64,000 nucleotides of DNA from Chitinophaga dinghuensis (GCF_003259435.1 NZ_QLMA01000006.1:248001-312000); one strand, 5' to 3'; shown: positions 26,821 to 35,195, counted from the first letter of the stretch. Numbers and translations are program-made. The notes: generated from the letters alone by a model not told the origin.

Positions 26821-27954
26821 CTATGGCATGAAAACTGGCATAGCAGGGAAGAACCAGCCATTATAGGTAACTGTTTTCTTCAGTTCACCGCTTGTCGCAT
26901 CATAGAATAAGATGCGATTGATATTGCCTGTAATGGAACCATTAACTGTTAGTGCAATGAGTTCGTTGGTTGCTTTATTATAGCCAATAGCAGAACCATA
27001 GAAGTACTGACCGGTAGGCAAGGTGATAAATGGTTGTGCCAGGGAGGAAGCATCGCCAATTACATAACGGTAAGCTTTAGTACCTCCGGAGAAACCTGAG
27101 CCAGGAGCGATGAAAATAGCATTTTCCTTCGTGCTCGCACAGATGCTCGCATGACGCCATGCACCCCATGGAGAAGCCACTTTAAAGCCCAGATTCACAG
27201 TAGATCTTTCCAGTGTATTAGGGTTGATACGCACCATAGAATCGGCTGTAGCAGCGTATACATCGCCATCTTTTGCTCTGGCAAAGCCCTGGTTAGCTTT
27301 TCCGAAGCGTTTAGCAAATTTGTAATCGGCAGTATTGAATGCAACGATACCATCTGTCTGGCTCAGCGCAAAAGCATATTTACCAGCCACGATCACATCG
27401 CCGGTATAACCGCTGATGCTGTCGATTTTTTTATCAATAGCCAGGGTAGAAAGACTTACAGGATATACTCCGTCTCCGGTGGTCAGCAAGCCTCTGTATT
27501 GGTCAATACCTGCGAAAGCATGACCGTCATTTTTAGGGAGGGAGTTGTTGCGGAGGTATACTTTCATCGTATTCAGATCTGCGGCCACCAAAGGTCCGCC
27601 GGCTTTTACCACGAAGTACATTTTATTGTTGAAGATAGTGGCGAATTCCAGGGAGTTACCTGCGGAACCCAGACTATCGCCCGGATTGGATGTTTTATAT
27701 ACATTCCATGTCAGAGAGTCGCCGGAATAGGAATAGAAATGCGCATCTCCGGTTTCATGACCGAACCAACCTTCATTGGCAACAAAGAATCCATTATTAT
27801 ATTTGGATGGAGGCGTAGCAATTTTATCTTCCTTTTTACAGGAGGCCATTGTCAGGGTAGCAGCGAGAAATAATGCGCCGTATAGGCGTTTCAGTTGGGA
27901 GCTGCGGAAATTAATATGACGCAGCACTTGCATCACTCGAACAGTTTTCTTCAT
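26821..27954 (-). CDS. DUF5074-type beta-propeller surface lipoprotein under cobalamin control
   Basis: The protein has 377 residues. The lipobox is MASC (Cys about 39) after a longer than usual basic N-terminus; a later start at residue 8 is possible. The mature part shows repeated propeller-like blades, with NNGFFVANEGWFGHETGDAHF, AFAGIDQYRGLLTTGDGVYPV and GDVYAATADSMVRINP. DUF5074 proteins are often in cobalamin-regulated loci of Bacteroidota, and the surface lipoprotein BtuG is a propeller that binds B12. The cobalamin riboswitch about 140 bp upstream supports a role in B12 capture. No BtuB-type receptor is adjacent, and the gene is alone before the terminator. Confidence 0.8.
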   Translation of the reverse strand: MKKTVRVMQVLRHINFRSSQLKRLYGALFLAATLTMASCKKEDKIATPPSKYNNGFFVANEGWFGHETGDAHFYSYSGDSLTWNVYKTSNPGDSLGSAGNSLEFATIFNNKMYFVVKAGGPLVAADLNTMKVYLRNNSLPKNDGHAFAGIDQYRGLLTTGDGVYPVSLSTLAIDKKIDSISGYTGDVIVAGKYAFALSQTDGIVAFNTADYKFAKRFGKANQGFARAKDGDVYAATADSMVRINPNTLERSTVNLGFKVASPWGAWRHASICASTKENAIFIAPGSGFSGGTKAYRYVIGDASSLAQPFITLPTGQYFYGSAIGYNKATNELIALTVNGSITGNINRILFYDATSGELKKTVTYNGWFFPAMPVFMP

Positions 27955-28094
27955 TCTCTAGATTTTTACGATACATATAAAAACAGTCGGCAACGCAGCT
28001 CGCGATACTGCGTGCAGCAAACTTGTTTATCATGATGGCGCATACAAAATTTGTATGTCTTTCATCCTTCTTTTCTCCCGAAAGTGCTGGACGA

Positions 28095-28310
28095 TGGATG
28101 CAGCGGGCAGGTCTTCTGGCTTTCCTTCATTTCGGAGGCCTTCCCGTTTCTAAGGAGTAGAGACAGTGGCAGAGGTAGTTCCGAAAAAAGTTTTCATGCA
28201 ATGAAAACAGGATTACAGCTACGGGGATAGCTCCGGTATTGCACCGGATTCCCTTTTAATGTTACAGTCAGTACGACTTTAACAACCAGTTGCGAGGCGC
28301 AAACCTACAT
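28095..28310 (-). ncRNA. Cobalamin riboswitch
   Basis: On the minus strand the conserved core is recognisable: the CGGTGCAATACCGG helix, then CCCCGTAGCTGTAATCC and, near the 3' end, the B12 box AGCCAGAAGACCTGCC (28122-28107). The order and spacing match the adenosylcobalamin element. It controls the lipoprotein gene that starts at 27954. The exact ends are estimates. Confidence 0.93.
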
Positions 28311-28407
28311 CAACATTTTATAAAAACCTATTCCCTTTTTATTTTTTTTAACATCTCCTTGGGTTACCTCTGTTGTTTTTTTAGTATAAAAGGAAAATGA
28401 ATCATCC

Positions 28408-29298
28408 ATGCGAAAGTCCATTCCACTGTGGGTCTTACCCGCCCTGTCCCTTGCTGCCTGTAATGTAGCAACTGAAAGAAATCAATCTCCAAACGCCGAA
28501 ATGATGGCGAATGCTTCCACTGGAAAACTGACGGAGGCAGCTGATTCCGTCAATTTTGAATCAGATATTGAATCATTGAATGCAGCTTCCCGCAAGCGTG
28601 TACGCACCGCAGATGTACGTTGCCGCGTAAAAAATGTATTCGATGCTACTACAGCGCTGGAGCGGGTTACAAAGGATTTGCAGGGGATTGTAGCAGAGAG
28701 TCACCAGGAAAATACGGTGAGTCAGGATAAGTATGTACCCTATTCGGCTGATTCTCTGATGCATGTTCGTATGTACAGTACCGTTGCACAATTGACGTTA
28801 CGTGTACCTGTTAATCAGATGGATTCAGTAGTACGCGTATTATCCGGAATGGCTACCTATATTGATCATCGTACGCTCAAAGATGAAGATAAAACCATGC
28901 AGTATTTATCTAATTCCCTGCGTAATGAAATCGCTACCCAAACACCGGTGCCTAATAAAAAGCATACCTCCCTGGATATCGCCAAGTATAAAGATGAAAA
29001 GGCAGAAAAGGTGATAGACCGTCAGTTGAATAATCTTTCTCTGATGGATGATGTGAATAATGCGACGATTACCATCGCCATGGTCCAGCCAGACAGGGCA
29101 GATGTAGTAGTGGAAGTGGATCCTGCCGCCGCTACCAGGGCGGGTTTTGGAACAGAGTTGAAAAATGCATTGTATGATGGAGCAGTCATCTTACGTAACA
29201 TATTGTTATTCCTGATCACTATCTGGCCATTCCTGCTAGTGGGAGCTATGGCCTGGTTCCTTGTGAAGAAATTCCGGAAAGCTACGCCGGCTGCGTAG
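28408..29298 (+). CDS. DUF4349 domain lipoprotein with C-terminal membrane helix
   Basis: The protein has 296 residues. It has a lipobox-like LAAC at about residue 18, then the DUF4349 core (RTADVRCRVKNVFDATTALE; VAQLTLRVPVNQMDSVVRVL), an amphipathic helix region and one C-terminal membrane segment (about 263-288) followed by KKFRK. The family is envelope-located with unknown function. It is divergent from the cobalamin-controlled unit, with its promoter in the 97 bp beside the riboswitch. Confidence 0.87.
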   Translation: MRKSIPLWVLPALSLAACNVATERNQSPNAEMMANASTGKLTEAADSVNFESDIESLNAASRKRVRTADVRCRVKNVFDATTALERVTKDLQGIVAESHQENTVSQDKYVPYSADSLMHVRMYSTVAQLTLRVPVNQMDSVVRVLSGMATYIDHRTLKDEDKTMQYLSNSLRNEIATQTPVPNKKHTSLDIAKYKDEKAEKVIDRQLNNLSLMDDVNNATITIAMVQPDRADVVVEVDPAAATRAGFGTELKNALYDGAVILRNILLFLITIWPFLLVGAMAWFLVKKFRKATPAA

Positions 29299-29372
29299 TT
29301 ATGAGTACGTTCATCCGGTTGTTTATGAATCTCTCAGGAAATTATATAAATTGAGGGGATCATAAGAACCGC

Positions 29373-30485
29373 ATGACTAACTCAACCAAACCGCGATTAC
29401 TATCGCTAGATTTTTTCCGGGGAATCACCGTTGCCGCCATGATTATGGTAAATAACCCAGGCAGCTGGAAATATGTGTATGCCCCACTGGAACACAGTAA
29501 ATGGAATGGCTGTACGCCAACAGACCTGATATTCCCTTTCTTCCTGTTTATTGTAGGCGTTTCTGTACCGTATGCTATGGGGTCCAAAAAAGAAGATCCC
29601 ACCCAACACCGTACACTTATCCTGCACGCACTCAGAAGAGCCGCTATCCTGATTCTTATCGGATTGCTGCTACGCATTATGTTTAAATGGGATTTTGCAA
29701 CATTGCGATTCCCAGGCGTATTACAACGTATCGGTCTGGTATTTGGCGTGATTGCGATACTGTATATCAAAACCGGCAAGCGTACTATCCAATGGGTATT
29801 CGGCTCCCTGTTGATCATCTATTGCCTGCTAATGACTGTCGTTCCGGTTCCTGGTACTGGAGTACCAAGTCTTGAACCAGAGGCGAATCTAGGCGCATGG
29901 CTGGACAGACTGATCTTCACACCGTCGCATCTCTGGGCTCAAAGTAAAACCTGGGACCCGGAAGGGTTGCTAAGTACCATGCCTGCTGTGAGTACCGGCT
30001 TGTTTGGGGTAATGGTAGGCTCCTGGTTGAGAAGAAAAGATAAAGATGATGCCGTAAAGGTTTCCTGGATGTTTGTATATGGCTTTATCGCTGTCATCCT
30101 GGCTTTAATATGGGACCCTTTCTTCCCGATTAATAAATCGTTATGGACAAGCTCCTTCGTATTGTATACCGGCGGTCTGGGTACAATGGCACTGGCTATG
30201 AGCTACTGGCTCATAGATGTGCAACAACGTAATAAATACCTGACCCCATTTGTAGCCTTTGGCAGAAACGCCATCACAGCCTATGTATTGTCTGCTCTGG
30301 TACCGAAATTCATGAGCATGATACCAATAGGCGAAGGCTCCCTCAGTTCCTGGTTAAATGAGTCTGTATGGAATAATATCTTCTCCCCATACAATGCTTC
30401 CCTGGCCAGTGCACTGTTCCTGGTATTCCTTATCTGGATACCAATAGCGATCATGTATCGCAAGAATATTATTGTAAAGATTTAA
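29373..30485 (+). CDS. NagX/HGSNAT-like membrane acyltransferase
   Basis: The protein has 370 residues with about ten membrane helices. The N-terminus SLDFFRGITVAAMIMVNNPG and the loop PLEHSKWNGCTPTDLIFPFF match the heparan-alpha-glucosaminide N-acetyltransferase family (DUF5009-like), where the His of the EHSKWNG motif carries the acetyl group. Bacterial members are often next to chitin/GlcNAc genes, but none is adjacent here. It would transfer an acyl group across the inner membrane to an amino sugar. KptA follows after 6 bp. Confidence 0.9.
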   Translation: MTNSTKPRLLSLDFFRGITVAAMIMVNNPGSWKYVYAPLEHSKWNGCTPTDLIFPFFLFIVGVSVPYAMGSKKEDPTQHRTLILHALRRAAILILIGLLLRIMFKWDFATLRFPGVLQRIGLVFGVIAILYIKTGKRTIQWVFGSLLIIYCLLMTVVPVPGTGVPSLEPEANLGAWLDRLIFTPSHLWAQSKTWDPEGLLSTMPAVSTGLFGVMVGSWLRRKDKDDAVKVSWMFVYGFIAVILALIWDPFFPINKSLWTSSFVLYTGGLGTMALAMSYWLIDVQQRNKYLTPFVAFGRNAITAYVLSALVPKFMSMIPIGEGSLSSWLNESVWNNIFSPYNASLASALFLVFLIWIPIAIMYRKNIIVKI

Positions 30486-30491
30486 TAAAAG

Positions 30492-31040
30492 ATGAACGAA
30501 GCTCAAAAGAAAACACATAGTAAGTTTTTAAGTAAAATATTAAGACATAGTCCAGACGCCATTGGTTTGCGTCTGGACAACCAGGGTTGGGCCGATGTGG
30601 CAGAACTGATCCTCAAAGCCGGCAACCGCTTCACTATGGCAGAACTGGAGGAAATTGTGGATACCAATGAAAAGAAACGGTTCGCATTCAATGAATCGAA
30701 AACCCGTATCCGCGCCAGCCAGGGTCATAGCATAGATATAGACCTGGCCCTACCGCCAGCTGTACCGCCCGCTTTCCTCTATCATGGAACCACCGGCAGT
30801 GCCATTAAAGAAATCAGACAGGAGGGTATCAAACGGATGTCCCGCCAGCATGTGCACCTGAGCATTGACAAGGAAACGGCCATCAAAGTAGGCAGCAGAC
30901 ATGGCGTTCCCGTTATCCTTACTATCCGCACCGGAGAAATGCATGCAGACGGATTTGTATTTTGGTGCTCGGAAAATAATGTATGGCTGACAGATGCCGT
31001 GCCGAAAAAGTATATCGATTACCCCCATAACTTTCGTTAG
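30492..31040 (+). CDS. kptA: RNA 2'-phosphotransferase (Tpt1/KptA)
   Basis: The protein has 182 residues. The N-terminal winged domain shows HSKFLSKILRHSPDAIGL and DNQGWADVAELI, and the C-terminal ADP-ribosyltransferase-like domain shows FLYHGTTGSAIKEI and RQHVHLSIDKETAIKVGSRH. These contain the four catalytic residues (Arg18, His19, and an Arg and a His/Arg in the second domain). The enzyme uses NAD+ to remove an internal 2'-phosphate from RNA. In bacteria the natural substrate is unclear. It shares the transcript with the acyltransferase and perhaps the methionine aminopeptidase. Confidence 0.94.
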   Translation: MNEAQKKTHSKFLSKILRHSPDAIGLRLDNQGWADVAELILKAGNRFTMAELEEIVDTNEKKRFAFNESKTRIRASQGHSIDIDLALPPAVPPAFLYHGTTGSAIKEIRQEGIKRMSRQHVHLSIDKETAIKVGSRHGVPVILTIRTGEMHADGFVFWCSENNVWLTDAVPKKYIDYPHNFR

Positions 31041-31045
31041 ATTTG
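31038..31045 (+). promoter_or_regulatory. Candidate -7 element for map, overlapping the kptA stop codon
   Basis: TAGATTTG matches TAnnTTTG and its first three bases are the kptA stop. There is no clear -33 partner, so this is a weak call. It would give a short leader before the ATG at 31084. Confidence 0.25.
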
Positions 31046-31083
31046 TAGACCCATTCGGAAACCTGTTAAAATACCAAAACAAT

Positions 31084-31848
31084 ATGTCTATTACGTCTCA
31101 ATCGGACCTCAACGGTATGCAGCGTATCAGTGAAATAGTTGCCCATACGCTGAAAGAAATGCGAAATTTTACCAAACCCGGCATGAGTGCCAGGGAAATT
31201 GATGAATATGGCGGAGAACTACTGCGCAGTTTTGGGGCGAAATCTGCCCCTAAACTTACCTATGGCTTTCCTGGCTGGACATGCATCAGCGTCAACCACG
31301 AAATTGCTCATGGCATTCCAACAGCAGAGAAGATCATTCGGGAAGGAGACCTGATCAATATTGATGTTTCCGCAGAACTAGATGGCTATTGGTCCGATAA
31401 TGGCGGCTCCTTCGTATTAGGAGAAGACATTCACGGATATCAGCCATTGGTAGATGCATCCAAACAAATCCTGCATAAAGCAATACATGCCATTCGCAGC
31501 GGAATCCGCATTTGTGAAATCGGAAGACTGATAGAAAATGAAGCCCGCAGCGCCGGATACACCGTTATCCGTAACCTGGGCGGACATGGCATCGGTAAAA
31601 AATTACACGAGTCTCCCTCTGATATTCTCAATTGCTACGACCACGCTAACAAAAGCAGGTTCAGAAGAAATGGAGTGGTAGCCATCGAAACATTTATCTC
31701 TTCAGCCTCCAATTTCGCTAACCAGGAAGAAGACGGCTGGACGCTCACTGGCAACCGTGGCGGAGTAACTGCACAACACGAACATACCATCATTATTACC
31801 GATGGCGCACCAGTAATACTGACTGCCGCCAACGAAATCTGGAATTAA
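31084..31848 (+). CDS. map: Type I methionine aminopeptidase
   Basis: An ATG at 30994 lies inside kptA; the ATG at 31084 gives a normal 254-residue enzyme. The metal ligands are all present: Asp94 and Asp105 (INIDVSAELDGYWSDNGG), His168 (GGHGIGKKLHESP), Glu202 (VAIETF) and Glu233 (TAQHEHTI), plus the substrate His76. It removes the initiator Met from new proteins. The second Asp sits in SDNGGSF rather than the DTSKMF common in the housekeeping enzyme, so this may be a second, divergent copy. A ribosomal-operon copy is expected elsewhere. Confidence 0.94.
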   Translation: MSITSQSDLNGMQRISEIVAHTLKEMRNFTKPGMSAREIDEYGGELLRSFGAKSAPKLTYGFPGWTCISVNHEIAHGIPTAEKIIREGDLINIDVSAELDGYWSDNGGSFVLGEDIHGYQPLVDASKQILHKAIHAIRSGIRICEIGRLIENEARSAGYTVIRNLGGHGIGKKLHESPSDILNCYDHANKSRFRRNGVVAIETFISSASNFANQEEDGWTLTGNRGGVTAQHEHTIIITDGAPVILTAANEIWN

Positions 31849-31867
31849 TTGGTAATTTGCGCCCATT

Positions 31868-33055
31868 ATGTCTTTATACACAAAAAGTGGCGCCATTACC
31901 ATCACTTGTAATAAGCGCCTGACTCCTTACCTGGAACAGGAAGTAAAAGATCTGGGCTTCACCCTGGAAGATACTTTTGTAACAGGTGTACGTTTACAGG
32001 GAACCATTAACGACTGTATCCGGCTCAATCTGAACCTGCGCTGCGCCAGCCAGGTACTCTATAGCTTGAAACAATTCAAGGCACAAGATGCAGATGAAAT
32101 TTATCTGCAACTGAAAGCCTATGCCTGGGAAAATATCCTCAAAGCAGATGGCTATTTTTCTATCACCAGCAATGTCCTGAATGAAACCATCAACAACAGT
32201 ATGTTCGCCAATCTGCGGGTAAAAGATGCGATTGTTGACAGACTTCGGGAAAAGACCGGCAAACGACCATCTACCGGCGCAGAACTCACTGGAGCAGTAG
32301 TAAACCTCTTCTGGAAAAACGAAGACGCCGAGATTTTCATCGACACTTCCGGAGATTCGCTTGCCCGCCACGGCTACAGGAAAATTCCTGGTAAAGCACC
32401 TATGCTGGAAGCTTTGGCAGCCAGCACCATCCTGGCTTCCCGCTGGGACCGGAAATCGCCTTTTATCAATCCCATGTGCGGCTCAGGAACAGTAGCCATT
32501 GAGGCTGCCCTCATCGCTACCAACAGCAGACCAGGCCTGTTCAGAGAAAACTATGGATTCATGCACCTCAATGGTTATGATGATAAAGTATATCAAGAGG
32601 AGAGAGGATTGCTGGAAAAACAGATCGTGGAAGTTCCAGGGCTGAAAATCATTGCCACCGACTTAAGCGAACAGGCAATACAGAATGCCCGCAAAAACGC
32701 AAGAGCCGCTGGAGTAGACGATTTGATTACATTCAGAGTCTGTGATTTCGCCGCAACCACTATTCCTGAAAATGGCGGTGGCGTGGTATTCATGAACCCG
32801 GAATATGGCCTGCGACTCGGAGAAATCAGTGCGCTGGAAGAAACTTATGGACGGATCGGCGATTTCATGAAACAGAAATGTGGTGGGTATTTTGGCTATA
32901 TTTTCACTGGAAACCTTGACCTGGCAAAGAAAATAGGGCTGAAAGCGAAAAGACGTATTGAGTTCTATAACAGTACGCTGGATTGCCGCCTGCTGGAATA
33001 TGAGCTGTATGCAGGTACCAGAGATCCCCGTAAGCAAGCCAACAACGCAGAATAG
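31868..33055 (+). CDS. THUMP-domain class I SAM-dependent RNA methyltransferase (RlmL/Trm14-like)
   Basis: The protein has 395 residues. The N-terminal ferredoxin-like/THUMP part (about 1-160) contains KRLTPYLEQEVKDLGFTL and IDTSGDSLARHGYRKIPGKA. The Rossmann part has SAM motif NPMCGSGTVAIEAALIA and catalytic motif MNPEYGLRLGE. The usual NPPY is NPEY here, as in other Bacteroidota homologues as I remember them. It probably methylates the N2 position of a guanosine in 23S rRNA or tRNA. The gene starts 19 bp after map. Confidence 0.92.
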   Translation: MSLYTKSGAITITCNKRLTPYLEQEVKDLGFTLEDTFVTGVRLQGTINDCIRLNLNLRCASQVLYSLKQFKAQDADEIYLQLKAYAWENILKADGYFSITSNVLNETINNSMFANLRVKDAIVDRLREKTGKRPSTGAELTGAVVNLFWKNEDAEIFIDTSGDSLARHGYRKIPGKAPMLEALAASTILASRWDRKSPFINPMCGSGTVAIEAALIATNSRPGLFRENYGFMHLNGYDDKVYQEERGLLEKQIVEVPGLKIIATDLSEQAIQNARKNARAAGVDDLITFRVCDFAATTIPENGGGVVFMNPEYGLRLGEISALEETYGRIGDFMKQKCGGYFGYIFTGNLDLAKKIGLKAKRRIEFYNSTLDCRLLEYELYAGTRDPRKQANNAE

Positions 33056-33076
33056 ATATATTGAAAATAAAAATAA

Positions 33077-33107
33077 AATCCCGGTATGCCACTAGCGTAC
33101 CGGGATT
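33077..33107. terminator. Rho-independent terminator after the THUMP methylase
   Basis: AATCCCGGTA (33077-33086) and TACCGGGATT (33098-33107) form a 10-bp stem with an 11-nt loop, 21 bp after the stop. The T tract after it is short and interrupted (CGTATTTCT). Confidence 0.75.
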
Positions 33108-33174
33108 CGTATTTCTAAGAGAATTCTAATAACTTTTTACAATGCTTCTAACAGTTTCGCATCACTTCTCTTCT

Positions 33175-33182
33175 TACCTTTG
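33175..33182 (+). promoter_or_regulatory. Candidate -7 element for the small ORF at 33299
   Basis: TACCTTTG fits TAnnTTTG; a poor TTTC lies 16 bp upstream in place of TTTG. The match suggests a transcript that would cover the small ORF with a leader of about 110 nt. Confidence 0.3.
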
Positions 33183-33298
33183 CGTCGTATCAAAACAAAA
33201 ATACATGGACTCAGATCCTGCAACGACAAACACATTATTTCATCTCCTGTAACCGTCTCCTCCGCTGGTGATGCCGGTTGCAGGGCAAAACCAGTACT

Positions 33299-33469
33299 AT
33301 GTTCAAATTCAATTTTTTCCGCAAACCATTTACTGTGGCCGTTAAAGACGAACTGGCTCCAGAAACACGCCCTGTTATTCACAATCCAGAAATCGAAAGA
33401 AATGTACGCCTGCTGGCTTATCGTCCACATAGAATGGTACGTAAAAGCAGAAATGAAATGCTACATTGA
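33299..33469 (+). CDS. Small basic hypothetical protein (56 residues)
   Basis: The ATG at 33299 opens MFKFNFFRKPFTVAVKDELA and the frame ends RMVRKSRNEMLH. The protein is basic, with no signal peptide, no membrane segment and no family I recognise. Support comes from the free-standing position between a terminator and a convergent gene, the candidate promoter at 33175 and an ordered amino acid composition. An overlapping frame (33180-33476) is less convincing. It could also be an RNA or nothing. Confidence 0.4.
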   Translation: MFKFNFFRKPFTVAVKDELAPETRPVIHNPEIERNVRLLAYRPHRMVRKSRNEMLH

Positions 33470-33485
33470 AAACTGAACCATGTTC

Positions 33486-33959
33486 TTACATGGCAGCACT
33501 CACATTAATAGGGCGGCTGAAACTCTCTTCCAAAGAGATAATTGTTTCTGTCCGCTCTATTCCTTTTATATGCTGAAGATCATCCTGCAGAATCTTACGC
33601 AGCTCCGCACTGTCTTTACAAATAATTTCTGCAAACATACTGTAGGCGCCTGTAGTGTAATTCAGACGTACAATCTGTGGCACTTTTAACAACTGCTTGG
33701 CAACATTTTCATATAAGGAACTTTTCTCCAGATAGATACCTATAAACGCCAATACATCATAACCAATGGCGCGGAGATTCACCTGCAAACGGGTGCCGCG
33801 GATAACGCCCATTTCATGCAGCTTTTTAATACGTACGTGGATAGTGCCACCGGACACGAAAAGTTTCTTACCCAGCTCAGCGTAGGAAATGCTGGCATCA
33901 TTGGACATCTCAGATATTATTTGTAAGTCTAATTTGTCAATATTTAACTGGTGGCTCAT
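33486..33959 (-). CDS. Lrp/AsnC family transcriptional regulator
   Basis: The protein has 157 residues. The N-terminal winged helix is NIDKLDLQIISEMSNDASIS to KLFVSGGTIHVRIKKLHEMG, and the C-terminal RAM domain shows DVLAFIGIYLEKSS and YSMFAEIICKDSAELRKIL. Such proteins form octamers that respond to amino acids and usually repress their own gene. A perfect palindrome (33973-33989) lies just upstream of its start codon and is a good autoregulatory site. Confidence 0.95.
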   Translation of the reverse strand: MSHQLNIDKLDLQIISEMSNDASISYAELGKKLFVSGGTIHVRIKKLHEMGVIRGTRLQVNLRAIGYDVLAFIGIYLEKSSLYENVAKQLLKVPQIVRLNYTTGAYSMFAEIICKDSAELRKILQDDLQHIKGIERTETIISLEESFSRPINVSAAM

Positions 33960-33972
33960 TTTGGCGATCGGA

Positions 33973-33989
33973 TTTAGATTTTATCTAAA
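33973..33989. promoter_or_regulatory. Palindrome before the Lrp/AsnC gene, candidate autoregulatory site
   Basis: TTTAGAT and ATCTAAA form a perfect 7-bp inverted repeat with a 3-bp spacer, 13 bp before the ATG at 33959. Lrp/AsnC sites are typically AT-rich dyads of about 15-17 bp, so size and position fit. Confidence 0.5.
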
Positions 33990-34196
33990 AATAAAACAAT
34001 TTTTGCAAAAATATCAAAATTCTATCTTTCTGACAATGGCTCCATATTAAATATTTTTACCCCTGATCCATTAACGCCAAAGCTTAAACGAATCTCCATC
34101 AGAACTTTTTCCCCTGGCACTTGTTGTAATGTAGAATGCCGGTCATAGATAGTAGTGACGGCAGTGCAGTGACTGTTCACCCTTAAAAAATTCATT

Positions 34197-34868
34197 ATGT
34201 ATTCCCAATATTTCAAACAGCTTGCGAAAGGTCCGATATGGATGGCGTTTGCCCTGGTAGTTTTACTATTGGGGGCTTGCGGTACCACTGTGCATATGAC
34301 AGGTACCTGGAAAGCAACGGATGCTCCGGCTGGAGGATATCATAAAATCCTCATTACAAGCCTGTCTTCCAACATGGGCGCCCGCCAAACCATAGAAACA
34401 GACCTGGCCGCTACCTTAGCGCAGAAAGGGCTCGTTACAGGAAGAAGCCTGGATATGTTCCCACCGAATTTCGATCCTAAAAATGAAGTGTCCCGTAAAG
34501 ATATGGCAGAAAAGATCCGTGCAGCCGGTTATACCGCTATCTTAACCACTTCTCTGATCAATAAAGAGTCTGAAACGCGCTATGTGCCTGGTACCATGAT
34601 GTATGCGCCTTATCCTGCTTATGGTTGGTATGGCAGCTTTTGGGGATACTATGGTTATATGTATGGCACCGTTTACAGCCCTGGCTATTATACAACGGAT
34701 AAAACTTATTTCCTGGAATCCAATCTCTATGACCTCAACAAAGATGGCAGATTGATCTGGTCCGGACAATCAGAAACCGTAAATCCAAGCAGTCTTGCTT
34801 CTTTTGGTAAGGCATTCTCCAAAAGAGTAGCAGATGCATTACAAAACGAAGGCTTGCTCAGTCAATAA
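34197..34868 (+). CDS. Hypothetical lipoprotein with Tyr/Trp/Gly-rich segment
   Basis: The protein has 223 residues. A signal anchor precedes lipobox LGAC (Cys28). The middle (about 48-125) has an alpha/beta pattern with KILITSLSSNMGARQTIETD and KDMAEKIRAAGYTAILTTSL, similar to the nucleotide-free folds in DUF4136-like envelope proteins. Residues 136-165 hold eleven Tyr, two Trp and one Phe in a Gly/Pro background. The C-terminal part (WSGQSETVNPSSLASFGKAF) resembles outer membrane LptE/TolB-like domains. I do not recognise the family with certainty. Confidence 0.75.
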   Translation: MYSQYFKQLAKGPIWMAFALVVLLLGACGTTVHMTGTWKATDAPAGGYHKILITSLSSNMGARQTIETDLAATLAQKGLVTGRSLDMFPPNFDPKNEVSRKDMAEKIRAAGYTAILTTSLINKESETRYVPGTMMYAPYPAYGWYGSFWGYYGYMYGTVYSPGYYTTDKTYFLESNLYDLNKDGRLIWSGQSETVNPSSLASFGKAFSKRVADALQNEGLLSQ

Positions 34869-34896
34869 TACTAGTTTCAGTTGTTTGTTTTTATCA

Positions 34897-34929
34897 GTGC
34901 CGTATCATTCTGGATGCGGCACTTTTTTT
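34897..34929 (+). terminator. Rho-independent terminator after the lipoprotein gene
   Basis: GTGCCGTATC (34897-34906) pairs with GATGCGGCAC (34914-34923; one G-U pair) and is followed by six T. Confidence 0.85.
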
Positions 34930-34964
34930 ATGCAAACTTTCCTTTCTTTGCACAAAATATAAGC

Positions 34965-35195
34965 ATGGAACTGGCACAACCCAACCCGGAGCTGCTGAAG
35001 CAGCTGGTGACGATGAAAATGCCTTTTGGCAAATATGAAAATACCGTACTGTGCGACCTGCCAGTTAGCTACCTGGAATGGTTTCAGCGTAAAGGTTTTC
35101 CTGCCGGAAAGCTTGGAATGCTCCTGGAAACATTACTGGTGATAAAAATGAACGGACTGGGTTATCTGTTGGAGCCCCTCAAAGGGAAGAAATAA
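34965..35195 (+). CDS. DUF3820 family protein
   Basis: The ATG at 34965 is preferred over one at 34881, which lies inside the terminator. The protein has 76 residues. The family motif MKMPFGKYENTVLCDLPVSY with YLEWFQRKGFP is clear. DUF3820 is widespread in proteobacteria and Bacteroidota; the related PF12843 fold is sometimes fused to exonuclease or DNA-handling proteins. The function is unknown. The gene ends two bases before the convergent bactofilin gene. Confidence 0.88.
   Translation: MELAQPNPELLKQLVTMKMPFGKYENTVLCDLPVSYLEWFQRKGFPAGKLGMLLETLLVIKMNGLGYLLEPLKGKK

Noticed and set aside
27151..27873. 240-residue open frame on the plus strand opposite the DUF5074 lipoprotein
   Set aside because: Codon and residue patterns are those of an antisense shadow; the minus strand gene has a lipobox and a riboswitch.
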